Shown here in pieces: positions 5,342-6,637 of a DNA stretch of 6,637 nucleotides. A program made the position numbers and the translations under genes. The DNA is from Desulfovibrio sp. GTDB lineage: Bacteria > Desulfobacterota > Desulfovibrionia > Desulfovibrionales > Desulfovibrionaceae. The stretch lies in contig JAISXC010000192.1 of assembly GCA_031270875.1 (NCBI GenBank), forward strand, positions 1 through 6,637. Reading direction: 5' to 3'. The stretch's first letter is position 1; each line of letters opens with the position of its first letter. The notes under the pieces were generated by a model. That model saw only the letters and a program-made list of their open reading frames with translations. It searched no databases and was not told where the DNA came from.

Positions 5342-6637
5342 TTATCTCATTCGCGGCCGATTCAATATCCCTTCGCTCTCCGTCGCCTGTTCCGTCGCAA
5401 GTCGCGCCTCTTCCAGCCGTTCCGCCTCCTGATGGAAACTCAAAATATTCTCCAGCGCGGGTTTGAAGTCCGCTATGTCAACGTCGCCCGCCGCGCCGAA
5501 GGCATACCAGACCGTCCGGTGAGCGTACTCTTTCCAGTCCCGGCTTTCCTTGCGGAGCGGACGGGCTTTTCTGTACATTTCGTTGGCGACCTCCGCGCGG
5601 GTATATCCGGCAAGGCGCATACGCAGAGCAACAGCGGCATCAAGCCGTGACGCGTCCATCTTTTCCGGAAATCGCTTCGCCATGATCTCACGGTAAGCGG
5701 AATACGGCGAAGCCATATCCCCGATTTTGGGGAACTGAAACGGCTTCACATTCATGCCGTAGAAAATGCGCCGCCGCAGCCGCCACAAAGAAGCCAGCCA
5801 CGGGTCGCGCTCCCCAAGCCAGCGCTTGAAGATCCTGAGTCGTTTTCGTGGTGTGGGCGGGTCCGCTGCCCGAAGCCGCGCCAATTCTTTCCGCTGTTGC
5901 AGCATGAGGAAGTGCCGGGCTATATTCAGGATGTGAAGGCCATGCCGGGCAAGGGCGTTTACCGCCGCAGCCCTTTCCGCTCGCTGCCGCTTCCTGACTT
6001 GCGCCAGGGCGTCCGCCGTCCGCCTTTGGGCCATACGCCGGTTTTCAGCCTCTTCCGCGCGGAATTTGCGGTATTCCCGCCATTCGTCCAAGGCAACGTC
6101 GCTCACGGGTTCAGGCTCCAGCGCTTTCATTTCCGGCGCGTAATTCCCCGGCTCAAACTCGCCAAGGCGCTTGCAGAGCTTGCCCATGCCGAAATTCCTG
6201 TCCACTGATGATGCCTTGACGGCAATGTTGCCGACAAAAACAATGGCCCCGGAGCTTTTCTTTTCAAAGCGCAAACCGGCATTCGCCAGTCCCGTGTGCA
6301 GTTCCGCCCATGATGCCGCGTTTTTGATGACGGAATGCCCGCGTTCCTGAGCGATGCGTTGCGCGGATTTTTCGCCGGTTGCGCTCTCGAAGTTGGCGGC
6401 TTCGTTCCTGGGCTTGCTGACCGGCTTGCTTTGCCGCCGGACAATCTCGCCCCGGTCGTTGACCGTATAGCGCGGCTTGCTCTCGCCGGCCCAGCCCTGC
6501 CTGTGTTCCAGCAGGGCCACTATCCGGTGGGCTTCCTCAATGTCGAAACCCCGGTGCGGCTGGATGACTTTCAGGGTGTCGGGATTCGTCCGGTTTACTG
6601 CTATGTGCAGGTGCAGGTTCGCGGAATTGCCGTGCAG
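5342..6637 (-). CDS. Relaxase (MobA/VirD2-like mobilization nuclease), C-terminal part; 5' end beyond window
   Basis: The open frame runs from the right edge to the TAA at 5344-5342, giving 431 visible residues; the GTG near 6520 is internal, not the start. The first visible residues read LHGNSANLHLHIAVNRTNPD. This is the histidine-rich metal-binding motif (H-x4-N-x-H-x-H-x3-N) of relaxases that nick the transfer origin of conjugative or mobilizable elements and become attached to the 5' DNA end via a Tyr. That Tyr and motifs I-II lie outside the window. The next block (IQPHRGFDIEEAHRI, then HRQGWAGE) is typical sequence after the motif in proteobacterial relaxases. Visible residues about 195-250 are a charged, helical, Arg/Glu/Ala-rich region. 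The later part (about 270-410) contains a basic stretch and YTRAEVANEMYRKARPLRKE, probably a DNA- or partner-binding accessory domain that I cannot name. Two terminators follow the gene. It marks a plasmid-derived or integrative conjugative/mobilizable element. Confidence 0.85.
   Translation of the reverse strand: MHGNSANLHLHIAVNRTNPDTLKVIQPHRGFDIEEAHRIVALLEHRQGWAGESKPRYTVNDRGEIVRRQSKPVSKPRNEAANFESATGEKSAQRIAQERGHSVIKNAASWAELHTGLANAGLRFEKKSSGAIVFVGNIAVKASSVDRNFGMGKLCKRLGEFEPGNYAPEMKALEPEPVSDVALDEWREYRKFRAEEAENRRMAQRRTADALAQVRKRQRAERAAAVNALARHGLHILNIARHFLMLQQRKELARLRAADPPTPRKRLRIFKRWLGERDPWLASLWRLRRRIFYGMNVKPFQFPKIGDMASPYSAYREIMAKRFPEKMDASRLDAAVALRMRLAGYTRAEVANEMYRKARPLRKESRDWKEYAHRTVWYAFGAAGDVDIADFKPALENILSFHQEAERLEEARLATEQATESEGILNRPRMR

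Noticed and set aside
1..6637. CRISPR array, tRNA/rRNA, DGR template repeat or reverse transcriptase
   Set aside because: No regularly spaced repeats, no tRNA-like cloverleaf noticed, no second A-rich copy of the variable region and no reverse transcriptase motif in any frame.

Overview
The window looks like an accessory, mobile-element-rich piece of a Gram-negative chromosome, possibly from the Desulfovibrionaceae (Desulfovibrio/Bilophila type). That placement is inference from the moderately GC-rich coding sequence, the BvgS-like sensor with two periplasmic binding domains and the style of relaxase. No ribosomal or housekeeping gene is present to confirm it. Every gene I can support lies on the minus strand, so transcription runs right to left.

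Layout in transcription order. (1) 6637-5342: the C-terminal part of a conjugative/mobilization relaxase, whose N-terminus lies beyond the right edge. (2) 5341-4961: a non-coding spacer with an AT-rich stretch and two tandem intrinsic terminators facing the relaxase. (3) 4960-4887: a nested stem-loop element directly before (4) 4886-4743, the 5' remnant of an IS110-family transposase, with a probable 1-nt frameshift just after its start codon. (5) 4793-528: a 1421-residue hybrid histidine kinase. Its ribosome binding site, start codon and first ~17 codons lie out of frame inside the IS110 remnant. (6) 528-157: a short ORF overlapping the kinase stop codon as TGATG. Its C-terminal half is a formylglycine-generating-enzyme-like (FGE/SUMF1) fold fragment ending in what looks like the variable region (VR) of a diversity-generating retroelement (DGR). 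(7) 156-1: non-coding sequence with one GC-rich hairpin. No template repeat or reverse transcriptase is visible; if present they would be beyond the left edge or elsewhere in the genome.

How the parts fit: the relaxase and IS110 remnant mark a transferred, rearranged region. The kinase is complete in domain terms (lipobox/signal peptide, two SBP_bac_3 domains, one membrane span, GAF, PAS, HisKA, HATPase_c, two receiver domains). Its promoter and start appear to have been rebuilt by IS insertion and deletion. The main finds are the DGR-type variable region, in which almost every variable codon has the form NNC as expected from adenine-specific mutagenesis of AAC template codons, and the kinase start donated by transposase DNA.
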